From positions 27,920,523 through 27,984,522 of the forward strand of contig JABACO010000001.1 of assembly GCA_013339895.1 (NCBI GenBank): DNA of 64,000 bases, given 5' to 3'. The notes beneath the pieces were generated by a model that made no database searches, was not told the DNA's origin, and was given only the letters and a program-made list of their open reading frames with translations. The number at the start of each line of letters is the position of its first letter. Position 1 is the first letter of the stretch. The translations under genes were made by a program, and so were the position numbers. This stretch comes from Ephydatia muelleri. Lineage: Eukaryota > Porifera > Demospongiae > Spongillida > Spongillidae. This document shows, piece by piece, positions 33,554-46,600 of the stretch.

Positions 33554-34716
33554 TAGGGTGTGTAACCTCCCCTGCATAATGAAAATCGATTTTTCCCGAA
33601 TACTTTTAAAACACTAATCGATTTTTCAGGTTTTTGTGGATCTGAAAATCGATTTTTCCGAATCGATTTTTCCGAATAGGTTTTGCCAAATTTCCTGCCG
33701 AATACCTAGGTTATTCAGGTTATGGTGCTTTGGAGTGCACACTGAGAAGATGTCTGCACAGAAATCCACCTGGTCTCGCACCAAACTAGAGCTATGCATG
33801 TCAGTTGAAAACACAGAGACACAAAGGTCTACAGTAGCATGTGTTTGTCATATAGAGTTAATAAATTGTATGTCTTTACCAGGTACTTCTACATATCAAT
33901 AGTAATGTAAACCTAACCATCCAACACTAACCACTGAGACCAGACATCGCCATTAAAAACTCATCCCACATCACGTACAATCACGTACTCCACTTACAAT
34001 CATCCCTCAACACTCCATTCACGTTCTCGCTATAAATGCATATCAAATTTCCCATTAGGTTAATAATTGCGTAATGCTCTCCAATTCCTATACATACTCA
34101 AACAGAGCGCGCATACTTACTTGAAGTGGGTAAGAAGTCTGTGATTCTATTTCACTCGCTAGCGCAATACTCAGATATGTTCACTTCGTACCACTGTACA
34201 ATAAAACAATGCAATACTAGTACTGGTACATAAATTTATTGCTACTACATAAAAACACAACTCGTGGCATATACTAATGAACTTCGTTACTTACTTGAAG
34301 ACGATGATAAAAGCATTGAGCTAGTACACGCTGTATATTTTGTATCCCCAATTGATGCGCATTAAATATTTAGTATTATATGACTATCTATTTACTCAAT
34401 ACCTATCAAATTATAAATTGCTTCTGTATGTATAAATAGTAAAAACAACAGTGACGTATGTTATATATATAACTCTAATTATGAAATTGTTGAAAATCAT
34501 ATCCGGATATTAGTATAAAACGGTATTCGAATAATGGGCGAATTGTCGATGCTGACGACGAATACCTAAGTACGTCCGAATGGAGAAACATAAACCGGTT
34601 TATTTCGAATAGATCAAATTCACTAATCGATTTTTCCGAGTAATGCAAAATTGCTATTCAGGTTTTTGCGAATATCCGAATAACCCGAATAACCTGATAA
34701 CCGGTTACACACCCTA
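33554..34716. mobile_element. non-autonomous hAT-type element
   Basis: Ends are TAGGGTGTGTAACC and GGTTACACACCCTA, exact 14-bp inverted repeats. TATTCAAA flanks both sides (33,546-33,553; 34,717-34,724), an 8-bp duplication typical of hAT. Subterminal regions carry repeated AATCGATTTTTCCGAAT and CGAATAACC words at both ends (33,585-33,720; 34,620-34,700). There is no transposase. The centre is AT-rich anonymous DNA. Confidence 0.8.
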
Positions 34717-34724
34717 TATTCAAA

Positions 34725-35495
34725 TTGAAATAACTAAAATACATAAAAGGTCATGGGATTTTGAAAATGACATATGAAGCTTGGATGGAAGCCACATCAC
34801 ACACAGACACATCACACACACACACACAACACACACAACACTAGACTGTCACTGTATTTGTAAATTCATAGGAAATTGAAATGTTCACCAAGTGTCATAA
34901 TGTTGCAGGTAGGTGAATTATTGTACATATAATTGAATTAAATAAAAGGTACAATCAATCAAGACCCCAAAACAAGTCATGCAGTGATCCATTTATTCAA
35001 ACTGAAATTTTAAACAGACACGACTTCAGCAATGTTCATATTGCAGTGCATGGGTAAGCATATAGATCATGCAGACTGATAAAGATGGTGGTGAGGGTGT
35101 ATGTGAAGGATGCAGCTGCGGTTTTCCAGAAAGAAGTGTGGCTCCTTTCCTCTAAATAGTTGGCCCTTGCTCATGTGTTGGCAGTCTTGTGTCTGTACAT
35201 TGTGAACTGGATGTATGGAGGAGTATGATGTAGTGCTGGTGGTGTGCACAATGGACGCTGCACCAATATTTAATGATGTAATCAGTGAGTACGTATGGTG
35301 TTGGGACACAATGCATCCTCGAGGTTGAACACAACTGCTCATATAAAACCGAAGTAGCAAACAGAACTCAAACACCTTTCGCATCATTGCTAAGTTTCTG
35401 GGCATCACAGTAACAGATGTGACCAAATAACTATGCACATGTGTATGTATATGTACTCCAGTACGAATGTCTGAACTTAAAGTTTCTGCTTTCTC
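34725..35495. other. no gene recognised
   Basis: A short CA tract near 34,795-34,835; otherwise nothing. Confidence 0.35.
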
Positions 35496-35517
35496 TGAAC
35501 CTGCGGCAGCAGGTTCA
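35496..35517. repeat. terminal hairpin of CE
   Basis: Nine-base arms around GGCA. The sequence shared between CE-1 and CE-2 starts exactly here, so it marks the 5' border. Confidence 0.6.
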
Positions 35518-35937
35518 ATATAGGATTGATTGAGGATTGATGAATATCATTAAAAAACTTCACTCGCGTCTGGAGGGACAACGGAGAAACGGATCGCTTA
35601 TCTCTTTGTCGCGATGTAACGAGAACTCAAAGATCTACAGTTCTACGTTTGTTCCGTGTCATTAAACGATGCGCTTTTAGAGAAACAAACGAATTCCTTT
35701 TTCTCGTGCCCAGTCCCAAAAAAATTCTTGGTCGTCTTCTTCTTCTTCTTCCTTAGGAAGGTATAACACGAGCTACAAACGGTTTTGAAGAACGGCAATA
35801 GCACCAATATCTTCAGAATTCACCTGCACGGTGCCCTTTAAGGTCATATAGACACCTAGAAAGAAACTAGAGCGAGACGTATCTCATCCGGAAGCAGTTC
35901 TATATAGGAATTGGTATGAAGTTATTGCAGAAGTTTA

Positions 35938-36165
35938 CAAGTAAATAAAAACATTCTCTAACGAGAAAGTTGTTGGTATATAGGATTGACCAATGGTGGT
36001 GTAAAAAGCACAGAAACAAGAGTGACAGAAATTTGACTGGAAAATTGAAATAGGCCTATATTTAGCCCATTACTCAGGCATGTACTGTTATAACGTTAGT
36101 GTGCTAAATATAGGCCTATTTCAATTTTCCAGTCAAATTTCTGTCACTCTTGTTTCTGTGCTTTT
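35938..36165. mobile_element. fold-back element FB, copy A (right arm shortened)
   Basis: CAAGTAAATAAAA and TCTCTAACGAGAAAGTTGTT open the left arm; the right arm stops at TTTCTGTGCTTTT. The 50-bp loop is reversed relative to copies B and C, meaning the element sits in the opposite orientation. Here it interrupts the CE leader between GCAGAAGTTT and GAACT. Confidence 0.75.
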
Positions 36166-36282
36166 GAACTGAACTAATGAACTTATTTATACAGCTTGCA
36201 GTATTATAAATACTCCAACCTGCACGAAATTTATTTGGTGTTCCTATCGCAGTTTAATCGATACTTTGGCTAGTGAAGTTAA

Positions 36283-36440
36283 ATGCCTTCGCGTAATCGA
36301 AAGAAGAGATCTAAGCAACGAGCGGAATACCTTCAAAAGCAAGACGATATTTGATCGCAAGAAAACAAGGCCAAAGCCCGAGCGCGCTACAAGGCCGATC
36401 CCGAAAAGAAGAAGGCCTCTGTACGCGACAGCTACAACGC
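36283..36440 (+). pseudogene. CE basic protein, exon 1, first part (CE-1)
   Basis: Opens MPSRNRKKRSKQRAEYLQK and contains one unit of the 15-residue repeat KADPEKKKASVRDSY. It is cut after SYNA by element X and resumes at 41,111 with ADIESKQSAKRQRYQ. A stop near 36,350, absent from CE-3, also breaks it. Function unknown; the highly basic repeats suggest nucleic-acid binding. Confidence 0.6.
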
Positions 36441-39400
36441 TAGGCACTGGGGAATCTAGACCGTAAAATCCTAGGCGTGAAATGAAAAAATTTCTGTTCG
36501 CTATTTTAAACTTTTCTGTTGACACCATTTGGCAAAAACGATCTGGTAGCTTCATTCAGCTTGATTATGGCTTATCATGCATTCAGAACGACTGCCGAAT
36601 GCGTCAGCAATAGGCCAGACTAGTTTTTAAGCTTTAAAACACGCATCGTATTTCGTAAGTGTTGCTCAAATCGAATACAATTTTCTACCCACGATTTTCG
36701 ACTCTTAAACGCTGTGTCCCCTCCAAGGTAAGCATTCTCCCCTCTAGATACTTCATCCATCTATCCTTTTACGAAATTTTGTAAAGATGAGTCCTAGCGC
36801 CGCGGTCCTTATACGATGCGCCAGTTACTGAACATCATTGAACCAATACATCAAATGGTACTTTACTCTAAGATCTTAAAAAACATCATGGTTAATATCT
36901 TAAATCATACCTTTTGAGTTATCATCACTAAAAATATCAGAATTCCAATTTGAGACAGAACTTTCAGGGTCAAAACATTAATGCATCATCAGGATTAGGT
37001 TTTTGGCTTACAACTCAACAAATAGTTCGACTTAAGAGCTCATTTTTTGATGCATAGATAACTCATTATAATAGCTATATATATGGAATGCTTGAACTCG
37101 TCCAATTCGTTTTGAAGATAGGTTTGTTTTTATAAGGATTTTGATATGACCGCTGCTTAGCATCACTATAGCCGATTTAATTCGACTTAAGAGATGAAAA
37201 TCATGTCACACTACTCAGAGGTCCCTAAAGTAGCCATATATTTTTTTATAATTTATTGGACACTTGCTAACTTTGATAAGAATTGCAACAAAAGCAGAAA
37301 AGTGAAAAATTTTAAGAATTGCATTCAATGTTTGGATTCTTCAGTAAATGTATACGATACACGCGTGACGTCAGTTGGGTGTGCGTGCTAGAGATAGCTA
37401 TGTACGGCGAGTTTTCCGTTTCGAACGCCACGGGTTCTTTTCAGAACCATTGCAGCGTGGCATCCCAAATGAACCCTTTCGCTGATGAACCAAGCTCTAG
37501 TGGAACAGGAGCCAAGAGACCGATCCGCAGGCGCGATATGACGGCTTTATTAGCGGAAGTTGCTTTGCCATCGCCAATGAACTCGAGATCTGAAAGAGGC
37601 AGCAAAATCAAGGCGCTTGCAGCGCTCGTTCACAACCCAAAAAGAATAAGAGTTTCAGCAGACGCTAATGATCATGACAATCATACCATCGACAAAGAAG
37701 TCGTAGACGTCAACCATTCAACGGCAGCCATAGGCACAGCTGGTACTGCAGTAGTCAGCCAGGTAAGGGTTTTGTACATATTATATCTGCCACATATTAT
37801 GAAAGTTCATAATTGCAAATCATATAGTACTACTATAATATATATTTATAGCATAATCATATAATACTGATTGTTAATTGTTTGTGTGATAGGTTGAAAA
37901 AAGAAGGAATATGACTGATCTGATAGCAAGCTATAAAGAAGACTTTGACGAAAACAACACACTTCAAGCTCCATTTGTAAGAAATGGGTATGTGTATTAT
38001 GTTTGCACATCAGATGCATTAGAAAGCAGAACAGATAAGTTGGAAATGATTGCTACATACATTGCAACTCACAGTAGAGGACGTATTAGTGTACATGCTT
38101 TACAAAAGAAGGCATGTAAATTAATTTGAAGAGTTAAAAGTATGAAGAAAAAGCTTTCTAGAAATTGGTACAAGCTAACATTTTTTTTCAATGAAGAATT
38201 TGCAATCCCTATTGTTGATGAAGAGTCTCATCCCAGAAGAACCAGATACCATAATAATGTTGCAACAGTATGTACTACACCCTTGACATTGAAAACAGAC
38301 TGTATGAAATGTGTCACAAGAAGGAGTCTAGTTAAAGAACTCGTGGATTCATATAAAAAGTTGAAATCCAAGCATTGTAAGTCTAAAGACAAATGACAGA
38401 GTAATCATCACTTAATGCAGGCATTGAAGCGTAAAACCTGCATTGAACGTTCACTTCGCTCCAAATTGAAAGAGCAAAAGAAAGAGAACTGTAAAAAAGA
38501 TGCACAAATCAGTCGCTTGTTTAAAGAGAACACACAGCTTCAACACTGTAATCGCCTTAGTAAGATAAACAAAAACAAATCCAATTTGTATCTAAGATTG
38601 TGCAATACTAAGAACAGATACAAGTGGATTGAAGCCAAATCACAATTGAAGAAAGAGAACAATGCTTTGAAAAGAAAAATATGTGCATTGGAAAAGCGAG
38701 TAAAGTCCTACAAGCAAATTATGACGAGTTAATAAGAGAAAATGAATGGATACATACAAAATGTAATGGGAAAACATACAGCACAGCTTGTAGAAAGGCT
38801 ATATATCATTGCCTATTAAATCAGGTACCAGTAACAAGTGTATGCAATGTTATTGAAGCAGTTATACTTGAATTTTGTGATAAAACAATAGATGTTATGC
38901 CTGACAGTAGGTTTGTTAGTATGTGTGGATATGAGCTAGGAGTTATAAGTGATCTTCAAGTTGGGGAGATTTTGTATTCAAGTGAGAATGATACCCTTTC
39001 ATGGGATTCTACAACTGTGGATGGACATCATATTAATGAAGTGCACTTTAGCATTGCCACTATTCCACCCACTTCATACGAAATGCAGCTGGGTGTTTTA
39101 CCAGGAGGAACATGTGATGATTATTTGACACACATAACAAATTGTTTTGATGATATTGCTGAAACATATGCTGCATATAATCAGACAGATAAAATACAAG
39201 TTAAACACCTCTTTGTGCAGCATATAAAGAACACACTAACTGATCGTGTTGCTGTTAACCATTGTGTTGTGCAAGCCCTAAATACTGATCTTGATATTGA
39301 GTTACTAGAGCTCAAATGCAATGTGCATCCTATTGATGGGATAGCAAAAAAATGTACAGATCTCCTGAAAGCATATGATGCACAGAACAATGTAAGAAGT

Positions 39401-41110
39401 GATTGTTATGGATTTGGTTCATGTGTTGTAAATTTCATATATGCCATGACAAAAATGAGGTACAAACAAGGAAAAGGTGACCCTGCTGGGTTTAAAATGT
39501 TCATGCGCCAGGAAAATATCAAGCCTTCTATGATTGTTCGATATGTTGGGAATAGATTCCATGTTCTGTTTCATCTTGCTGGTGTCCTATATCTGTTAAG
39601 AGATAAACTAATGATGTACCTTGAAAACGTGTGCCATAATACAACAACTCTAAGAACAGCATTGATTCAAGATCTAAAGAATAGGACAATCATACTTGAA
39701 TTAAGGGCACTTGGTCTGATTGGAAAGCTTGTAACCGGACCTTGGATGAAGCATTTTTATGCAAGCCAGCATATGATGAAATTGGATATTGTGCCTGCTA
39801 TCAATATGTGCATGAATAACTTAAATTTGTTAAGAGCTAATCCTTCTATTGCTCTCATTATCAAGACAGACATTTTTGGTAGTATACTTGATAATGAAAG
39901 TGTGTTGAAACATTTACAGGAGTCATCCTTTAGCAGTGCGGAGCATGAAACATTCAATGAGATATTTGCATTACTATTAAGGTGTAATCGATGTAATTAA
40001 CAAACAGATGGATTATCTCAGAGGGGAACTTGCTACACTGTCACCATCCAAGTGTTGTCAATCAAAATCTGCTCCAGTCCACAATATGTTTTCAGAGCAA
40101 ACACTTGGTTTGGCTGATCATCAACTCAGGAGAGCACACAATGCAAAGATAGGCTTTATAGATGGAAAAGTAAAAGCAACGAAAAATAAGACTATGTCAT
40201 GGTTGTCAACCAAATCTTCTGCAGAATAGAGCAAAATTATATCTTTCTCAACAAAAAGAGCTTGCAAAATGAAAATAATTCAACACCAACGTGAGGAAAC
40301 TCTAAAAAGAGTGCAAGATGAAAGGCACAAGGAGAAGCATCAGAAGATTGACCAGAGAGAGAGAAGGAAAGTGGAGAAAAAAATGGCTTCTGTATTTAAT
40401 GAAAAAAGCAATTTAAATGATGAGTTTCCTGAAATTACACAGGAGCAGAAAACATTCATTTCTAGAGCCTTTACTGATTTAAATTCTCTGCTAGGTATAT
40501 ACTTAAATCACAGGTGGTATGAGAATTTCACCAATGTAATATACATTGGGCATGTTGTAAAAATAAGCCATAAAGCAAAGTTACCAAAACTAACAATTAC
40601 ATACTGGACTATAGATGAATCAGAAGAAGAAGGAATTGATAACACAATTACAGTTATTGAAATGCTCGTGGACTATTTAAATGGTGATTTAGTGTTTGTT
40701 GAGGATGGAAATGATGTACTTCAATATTGAATAATAATATTATTGTGCTTGATAGTGTGCGTGTTTCATTGTTTGTCAATTTTTATGTTAACAATTTGAA
40801 AAGATAAAAGTGAGAAAACTAAATGATGAGCCTTTTAAAAGTCTTCCCTATATCAGAATCACTTATGTGCAATGCTTGAAATTAAAATCTCCGGGTTACG
40901 CCTATAACACAACCGTCACAGTTTTTATTACGATTACGCATTAAGTTAACCGCTGTACTAAAAAAGTTGTCACTTTGAGGATATGTATCTCTGGTATCGA
41001 ATATGCTAGGGTGACGCAAGAAGTACTGTTAAACTCACCTGTTTTTGCTCTTTCTAATGATGGTAATATTGTTATCCTCTGAGCATTAAAAAATAATTCC
41101 CCAGCACCTA
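36441..41110 (+). mobile_element. element X: DNA transposon of unassigned family
   Basis: Left end TAGGCACTGGGGAATC and right end inverse TAGGTGCTGGGGAATT are 16-bp terminal repeats with three mismatches. ACAACGC flanks both sides (36,434-36,440; 41,111-41,117). CE-3 and CE-4 show the uninterrupted target (GCTACAACGCAGATATT), so the 4,670-bp size and 7-bp duplication are exact. It encodes one long protein on the plus strand (37,469-40,730). A 6-7 bp duplication is known for Dada elements, but I do not see a basis for assigning it there. Confidence 0.8.
37469..40730 (+). pseudogene. element X transposase-like protein (DDE-like core, C-terminal Tudor/chromo-like module)
   Basis: Exon 1 (37,469-37,762; MNPFADEPSSSGTGAKRP) joins in phase 0 over a 130-bp intron (37,763-37,892) to VEKRRNMTDLIASYKED. 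Next come a basic region with a CMKC pair, a coiled coil (38,430-38,720), and a conserved core: STACRKAIYHCLLNQVPV, DTLSWDSTTVDGHHINEVHF (about 38,990), VLPGGTCDDYLTHITN, LTDRVAVNHCVVQAL (about 39,240), LKCNVHPIDGIAKKC, KMRYKQGKGDPAGFKMFMR, VRYVGNRFHVLFHLAG and LGLIGKLVTGPWMKHFY. WDSTT and TDRVAV are candidate catalytic aspartates of an RNase-H-like fold. APVHNMFSEQTLGLADHQ and a lysine/glutamate-rich helix follow, then YIGHVVKISHK with TITYW, a small barrel. Three in-frame stops and two frame changes break it. Confidence 0.6.
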
Positions 41111-41335
41111 ACAACGCAGATATTGAATCTAAGCAATCTGCTAAAAGGCAGCGATATCAAGAGGACGTCGAGGAGAACCGCGCTGCTAAAAGGCAGAAAT
41201 ACGAGGAAAATTCAGCTGCCATTAAGGCATCTGAAAGGAATCAGTATTGGAATGACCCCGCTGTCCGATTGGCTAAACGTGCTGCCGAGAGGAAGCGGTA
41301 TCGCAGGGGTCACCGAACTACCACTACCACCCAAA
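41111..41335 (+). pseudogene. CE basic protein, exon 1, second part (CE-1)
   Basis: Continues ADIESKQSAKRQRYQEDVEE, then KYEENSAAIKASERNQYWND and RLAKRAAERKRYRRGHRTTT, ending at CCAAAG/GTATGT, a good donor. Two copies of the 45-bp KRQRYQEDVEENRAA unit remain. Confidence 0.6.
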
Positions 41336-42029
41336 GGTATGTCATGGCATGTTGTATTGCACTAGCATTAAAAAGCTATAGGAAGATGCGCATACAACAT
41401 GTGTACAGCACGCATGTAAGGGATCTGCCATTCACTTCACATGTAAAGCATGCATGGTGACCCAACTGTTGTATACAGTCCTTTGTGACCTGTCTATAGA
41501 ATATAGGGGTGTCATCCTTAATCTGATGTACAAAAGGCTTCCTTATCTGATGTACAACAGCAGCCACTGCGAGCTGACTACAGTTATAACAAGTTTTTTT
41601 TAAAGGGATAACATGGTTATACAACGGTTATATCCTAGTTATGGATGCGTTTTCCGTTTGTAGTAAACTCAGTTATGCGAAGTTTTTATGTCATAGAAAG
41701 TTGTTATAAGCGCACAATAGTTGTAATAAAGTTATAGAAATTTTTATAACTACTCTATAACGATATGAGAAAGCACTGCATAACCTTTATGAATGTATTT
41801 TAATTAGGCAATATATATCAATAATTGGTAGATTTATTCATAACATTTTAATTTTCATATATTATTAATTTTGAATTTGAGATTGCAATTTCAAATTAAT
41901 GAACATTGAAAACAAGTACAAAGTCAATGAGAAGTGTGTAACAATTTGCATTGCAAATGCATGCGTGGTTACAATGTAACCAAACACATGCATGTTGAAA
42001 ACAGTTCTGGATTGAACTAAGCAGAACAC

Positions 42030-43200
42030 TTAGCAAGAGGTGGATGTTGCAGAGTCCTGATCATGGTCGATATCTGTTTCAGAATGTGAAGCAAAGTCTT
42101 CATGATCAGATGGTAAAGCAGCAGATGATGTAGCTTCATCCAATGCCCAACGTGGTGCATTTCGTGGAGGACGACGTATTGAGGGGGTACCCACAGTCCT
42201 CTTTTCGGAAGCCTTGCTGCGATGTGCGGTGTCTTTTTTGGAGTCTTCAGCCCTCTGATCCAACATGTGACAGAGTGTGGTGAGTACAGGGCTCCTCCAG
42301 GTGAGGCGATGAACAATGAATCCTCCATTTCCAGATTCTCTGTCACTTTCTTCATCTGACATGTAGTGGTAGCTGAGCTCCTTCCATTGGTTCATCTCAT
42401 CTGGCTTTACCCATTTAGATCGGCGTTCAAATAGCTGTACATGTGACAACAGGAATGTATAATTTCATTTTGGTAAGCCAAGTTTCATTTCTACCTTTAT
42501 CCTCCTTGCATTGCTTCTCTTCTTTTTCAGCTCTTCCTGGGATGGACTTTTATTAGCTCTGCACTTCGTTCCGAAATACTTCTTCACAGCAACTACATTT
42601 TAACAATGACAATATTTCTACATGCAAAAACGGTTTTTATAAATGTCATAGAGCTGTACCTCTGATAGTGTGTTCATCTGTGTACACCTTGCGAGCTTGT
42701 ATATCAGCAACAAACTTGTCCACTACTCTTTGGTTGTGATCTGAAGTGATTCTGATCAAATTAAAAATAATAAATGCTAAGAACAGTAAGCAGGGAAATC
42801 ACGTACTTCTGTGCAGTGTTGAATTGGTTATCTATTGAATACTGGCTGTACAATCGACGAACAAGGGTCTGCAAAATAGATGTAATTAATTAGCCACAGA
42901 AATGATAATTAGGGACTTACAGATAATTCAGGCGGTACTTCTGTATCACATCTTCGCCTAGCTTTCACTGGACTGATCGCAGTGTCCAACCGCTTTTCAA
43001 CTTGGACAAGATGAGTAGATAACTCCGACACTTGCTTGCTTAGAGACGGAAGGACATTAGCTTGTACATCACCAAGCTTATTGCAAAGATCGCCAACAAT
43101 AGCGGTGAGATCCCGTATGTATGGGGGAACGTCAAAAGTACTTTGACGTTGTAGCGGCTGGCAATTAACGGCTGTGGAGGGTACCCGCTGAAGGTTGGTA
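42030..43200 (-). CDS. CACTA accessory protein (TnpA-like position)
   Basis: About five minus-strand exons with introns of 50-80 bp: a coiled coil (LTAIVGDLCNKLGDV, VSELSTHLVQVEKRLDTAI, about 43,120-42,922); TLVRRLYSQYSIDNQFNTAQ; SDHNQRVVDKFVADIQARK; VAVKKYFGTKCRANKSPSQ with a basic helix; and a last exon (42,434-42,030) LFERRSKWVKPDEMNQWKEL, SYHYMSDEESD, RRPPRNAPRWALDE, ending in an acidic tail. Exon frames look open. It is transcribed away from the transposase, and its location suggests a DNA-binding partner, as TnpA is in plant CACTA elements; that role is inference. The last exon matches a protein I remember beside animal CACTA transposases. Confidence 0.5.
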
Positions 43201-43559
43201 GAAGAAGGCTATAAACGTGGTAGAATTTGAAGAGATTAACAACCAAACCATTACTGCATATTATCCTTACTCTGATAAGCGACCCTGAAGTGAAGAATGA
43301 TCCATAGCGGCAGACCAAACCGGCTGATAAGACACTCAAAGGATTGCAACCAAATCGCCAATGCAAATGGCTTCTGTTTGGTCTAGCAGACCTGTAAATT
43401 TTATAATTGCATGCGATAACGAGCTTAGTGTAAGGTGAAAATGACTCTGACTTTAAATACAACTATGGCGATAAATATATACCTTAAACGTTACAAACAA
43501 CATATGTTTTGGTAGCAAACAACCCGTGGTTGATGAAACTTACTTGGATTCCGAAGCTC

Positions 43560-43670
43560 AGATCGCCGAAGAGAAAAGAGAAAAGAGAAAAACGTGCCAC
43601 GTGCTATGCGCACGCACTGGAATGTAATTTATAAAAAAATCCTTTCACACGTTTTGGCGGGATCATCGCG
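43560..43670. promoter_or_regulatory. divergent promoter region of the CACTA element
   Basis: The space between the two gene starts includes repeated GAGAAAAGAGAAAA words and a CACGTGCTATGCGCACGCAC GC-rich stretch. The first exon of the minus gene is not fixed, so the extent is approximate. Confidence 0.35.
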
Positions 43671-46600
43671 ATGGAGCATCGACAGTTTGTTGCTATAGAC
43701 AACTGTAGAAAACAGGACAGACACCTTAGGCGATACTGCCTGCACTGCAAACGATGGCTATCTTATTCTGCATATCTTGCGCACAGAAGAAGACACGGTG
43801 ATTCGAATTCCATGCGAAGTGATGGCGAAATGTATAGCCAAGACGCTGAGCAAAGTGACCACGGTGATGTAAAAATTGCATGTAGTGAAGAAACCATTGA
43901 TACTGAAGCAGTAGATCTCAGCAACTGCAGTGTACGCCCCCGGTTTGTTCCTGATAATGCCGAAAACGATCATGATGTGGTAGATGATGAGAAAGCCTGT
44001 GGTGAAGTACAGGTGAGTGCATACTTGAAAACGTGAAACGTGCAATTTACTGTACGTTCCATTGTAGGAGAGTGATGATGAAGCCATTCAAATCATCACA
44101 GGATCTAGTGATAATGATGAAAGTGAAGAGATAACTGAGCAGGTACAGCCGGTGGTTGCAAATGAGAACTCTGTTGTTCATAGCAATACTGGGGATAGAA
44201 GTGATGGGATGATTCAGCAGGTACAGGAGGTTAGAAATGATAACTCTGAAGTTCATACCAATACTGGTGATGAAAGTGAAAAAAGTGATGAGCATATGGA
44301 TGTGGCTGTGAATACAACTGGAGTGCAAGTAACTAATGTCAGGATCATTTTGAAATTTATGGTACTTTTTATCATAAAGTTTCAATTACTTTTCAGGGCA
44401 TCTGACACATCCATGTCAGTCTTAATCAGGTGCATTAGAACTTTGTTATTATATCTGAGTGATACTCTAAAAGTAACACCTTTGTCTGAAATAGCCAATA
44501 GTATGCCTTTATCTATCAAAAGTCTGAGAAACCGCACTGGAAATGGTAACAAGAATTATATATCATATGTCATGTGTTCACATTGCTATAAATTATATCC
44601 ACCATCATTTTGCTTGACAGTAAAAGACTTTAGTGGAGTACTTACATCTGCTAAGTGTCACTATGTTGCATTTCCACAGCATCCACAAGTTTACAGACAA
44701 ATAACTTGTGAAGAAAAGTTATCAAAATCTATTAAGTGCAAAAATAGCAAAGTCATCAAATTCACTCCACGTTATGTGTATTGCTACCATAGCATTAAAA
44801 CTTCTATTATGAATTTTTAAAATAATAGAGATACATTTTGGGACTTATGCAATGCATGGAAACAGCAGCCATTGGATGGAAGTGTAATGGGAGACATATA
44901 CAATGGGAATATTTGGCATGAATTCCACAATTTTGTTGCTCCCAGGCACAATTTATGCTTTCTATTAAATGTTGATTGGTTTCAACCTTTTAAACATTCG
45001 AGTTATTCAATTGGTATCATATACCTTGTAATACTTAACCTGCCCCGATCAGTGCGATTTAAGTTGGAAAACTGTATAATTGTTGGCATCATTCCAGGTC
45101 CAAAAGAGCCTAAAGGTTGTATCAACACATTTTTAGGTCCAATGGTACATGAATTACTTGAATTGTGGCAAGGTTGCTGGATAGGTAGTGGGGCTAAGAA
45201 AGTTTTTGTCCGTTGTGCTCTTCTTGGAGCAGTGTGTGATGTACCTGCATCTAGAAAAGTAGGTGGATATGTTGGTCATGCTGGTCAGGTTGGCTGCACC
45301 AAGTGTATAAAGCACTTTGTTACCCAACATTTTGGTGAGAAGGCTGATTATAGTGGTTATGATGTTGATCAGTGGCCCCCAAGAACTGATGCAATGCAAA
45401 GAGTATATGCATACAAGCATTTACTGGCCAAAACAGCGACAGAGCAAAAGAACATTGAGAAGGAATATGGAGCAAAGTACTCTATATTGTATGAATTGCC
45501 TTATTATCATTCTGTACGCTTTTTAGTGATTGATCCCATGCATGTGTTATTTCTTGGTATAGCAAAACATACTACACAGCTTTGGTACACATTAAATTTG
45601 CTGAGTTTGTCTCAAAAGGAAATTATTCAAGATAGAGTCAATAAACTGGCTGTACCTCCATCTATTGGAAGATTACCAAAAGGAGTGTTTTGTATGGAAA
45701 CAAGCAACACTATTTCACTTACAGCAGATCAGTGGAGACATTGGACATGTATATATTCCCTCTGGGCTTTACATGGAATTTTGCCTGCTGAACATTTTCA
45801 ATGTTGGCTACTGTTTGTAAAAGCATGTCGCCTTCTGTGCCAGAGAAATATTACAAGAATGGAATGTGAGCTGGCACATACATATCTTGTTGACTTCTGT
45901 AAAAACTTTGAAATACTTTATGGAAAAGAACGTTTAACAATGAACATGCATCTTTCTTGTCATTTATTGGAATGTTGCTTGGACTATGGCCCTATTTATT
46001 CTTTCTGGTGCTTTCCGTTTGAGCGTTTTAATGGCGTTTTTGGATCATTTCCCTTTAATAATCAAAACATAGCTGCAACTGTAATGAAAAAGTTTCAAGA
46101 TTACATCAACTCCAATTTGGAAGCAGCTGATGTACATAACTTGTTCAAAGTTATGTATCAAGACGTTCATTCAATATCACCACAGCACCTGGATAACGTT
46201 TATATAAATCCTATTACTTATAGCACATATCATGAGTTATCAAATCCAATGAGTATGCATTGTGTAGCTGAAGGTTTGGGGCTTGCTTCTAACATCTTCC
46301 ACCTACAGAAACCAATGTATGAATTTGTTATTGGTGCTGAATGTTGACTGACATGTACAGAGCAGTATTTTCTAATCCAGGTTGCTTTGTTACTGTGCAC
46401 CAATTAGCAGTACGAAGTAGCAAAGTATCTTTTTTTAATCATATTATAAATTCAAAACTTTGCAAAAGTGAAAGAGGCACGTGTGTATCTGCATATTGGG
46501 TACCAGAGGACAGTTCAAACTCCATCTGCACATGCACATCCAGGACTCATGTTGGCATGGTGAAATTTTTTTTTGAGTGTTCAATTGAGTTACTTCATTC

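Noticed and set aside
35067-35438. Minus-strand open frame of 123 codons
   Set aside because: No conserved motif, no splice context, composition of random AT-poor sequence.
35938-36165. FB as a simple hairpin terminator of CE
   Set aside because: Copy A lies inside the CE leader in reverse orientation, so at least that copy is an independent insertion.
36441-41110. Assignment of element X to Dada because of the 7-bp duplication
   Set aside because: Duplication length alone is not diagnostic, and I could not match the core motifs to Dada from memory.
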